Assembly: GCA_019752245.1 (NCBI GenBank)
Contig: JAIEMH010000151.1
Location: forward strand, 1-7,571
DNA length: 7,571 bases
From: Flavobacteriaceae bacterium
Lineage (GTDB): Bacteria; Bacteroidota; Bacteroidia; Flavobacteriales; Flavobacteriaceae
Reading direction: 5' to 3'
The position numbers and the translations under genes were made by a program. Below, one piece after another: positions 7,428 through 7,571 of this stretch; position 1 is the stretch's first letter, and each line of letters opens with the position of its first letter. The notes under the pieces were generated by a model that saw only the letters and a list, made by a program, of their open reading frames with translations, had not been told where the DNA came from and searched no databases.

Positions 7428-7433
7428 GCTTTG
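7426..7433 (+). promoter_or_regulatory. Possible second Bacteroidota -7 promoter element
   Basis: TAGCTTTG matches TAnnTTTG, but again no upstream TTG box lies at proper spacing. It overlaps the right arm of the inverted repeat at 7419-7427, so a protein or RNA fold there could affect it. A transcript starting a few bases later would reach the hairpin at 7532-7558 after about 100 nt. Confidence 0.22.
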
Positions 7434-7531
7434 AGTTTTGATAATCTTTACACAAAATAGTCATTCATAGTTTTAAATATATTTATAAAATAAATTAATA
7501 CCCAGCTCCGTAAAAAGTTCCTATGAAAAGC

Positions 7532-7558
7532 TGCGCAAATGTCTCCTGACTTTGCGCA
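7532..7558 (+). terminator. Possible weak terminator hairpin near the right edge
   Basis: TGCGCAAA (7532-7539) pairs perfectly with TTTGCGCA (7551-7558) around an 11-nt loop. The downstream side reads atttattttat, a T-rich but interrupted tail. On the + strand it could end a short transcript from the tail; on the - strand it is followed only by cttttc. The GC-rich stem stands out in otherwise AT-rich sequence. The loop is long and the T-run imperfect, so this is tentative. Confidence 0.4.
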
Positions 7559-7571
7559 ATTTATTTTATAG

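Larger units (their letters stand above)
7178..7571. other. AT-rich non-coding tail, no gene seen
   Basis: All frames on both strands are broken by frequent stops and I see no frame with protein-like composition longer than about 20 codons. There is no recognisable tRNA or rRNA. The stretch holds small hairpins (7322-7336, 7388-7405, 7532-7558), an inverted repeat (7363-7371 with 7419-7427) and two TAnnTTTG matches. It is probably spacer between the giant gene and a neighbour beyond the right edge, with possible regulatory or small-RNA content. Confidence 0.7.

Noticed and set aside
7523..7549. Eight-codon ORF MKSCANVS on the + strand before the 7532-7558 hairpin, considered as a leader peptide
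   Set aside because: No ribosome-binding context, no run of regulatory codons, and the hairpin overlaps the ORF. Chance is sufficient.
7495..7560. Short - strand reading IAQSQETFAQLFIGTF..., 21 codons
   Set aside because: It looks protein-like, but a stop codon lies immediately before it, there is no ATG, and it is too short. Possibly a decayed gene remnant, but not supportable.

Overview
The window looks like a piece of a Bacteroidota chromosome, most likely a Flavobacterium or close relative (Flavobacteriia). The reasons are AT-rich DNA, very Asn/Thr/Ser/Gly-rich extracellular repeat protein, and a C-terminal half matching the large type IX secretion (T9SS) surface proteins of that group. 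It carries one giant gene and one non-coding tail.

Positions 2-7039 are a single open frame on the + strand. It is already open at the left edge, so the true start, signal peptide and promoter lie outside the window. The visible part encodes 2345 residues. In order they are: (i) a long parallel beta-helix (about 2-2215), interrupted at 758-985 by two tandem 40-residue repeats; (ii) a first W...NW...P unit with degenerate beta modules and a cap carrying FHYLDSELNGN (2228-3601); (iii) a second W...NW unit with four more modules and a YPIGD...YWSLT cap (3614-5250); (iv) a PKD/Ig-like domain (5252-5488); (v) a third W unit with one module (5507-5725); (vi) the roughly 350-residue C-terminal module common in Flavobacterium surface proteins (5747-6781); and (vii) a short C-terminal domain of the kind called T9SS sorting signal type C (6815-7036). 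The protein is probably exported by Sec, moved across the outer membrane by T9SS, and attached to or released from the surface. No catalytic domain is visible, so adhesion or matrix binding is the most reasonable guess, but it is unproven.

Positions 7040-7571 hold no credible gene. They contain a bulged hairpin just after the stop codon, a perfect 50-nt palindrome that should end transcription in both directions (7128-7177), and a very AT-rich stretch with several small hairpins and two weak matches to the Bacteroidota -7 promoter element. The last hairpin, at 7532-7558, is followed by a T-rich tail. This could be an untranslated leader, a small RNA, or plain spacer.

I see no mobile element, CRISPR array, tRNA or rRNA, and no clearly new multi-gene system. 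The points of interest are the modular architecture of the giant protein and the structured tail.
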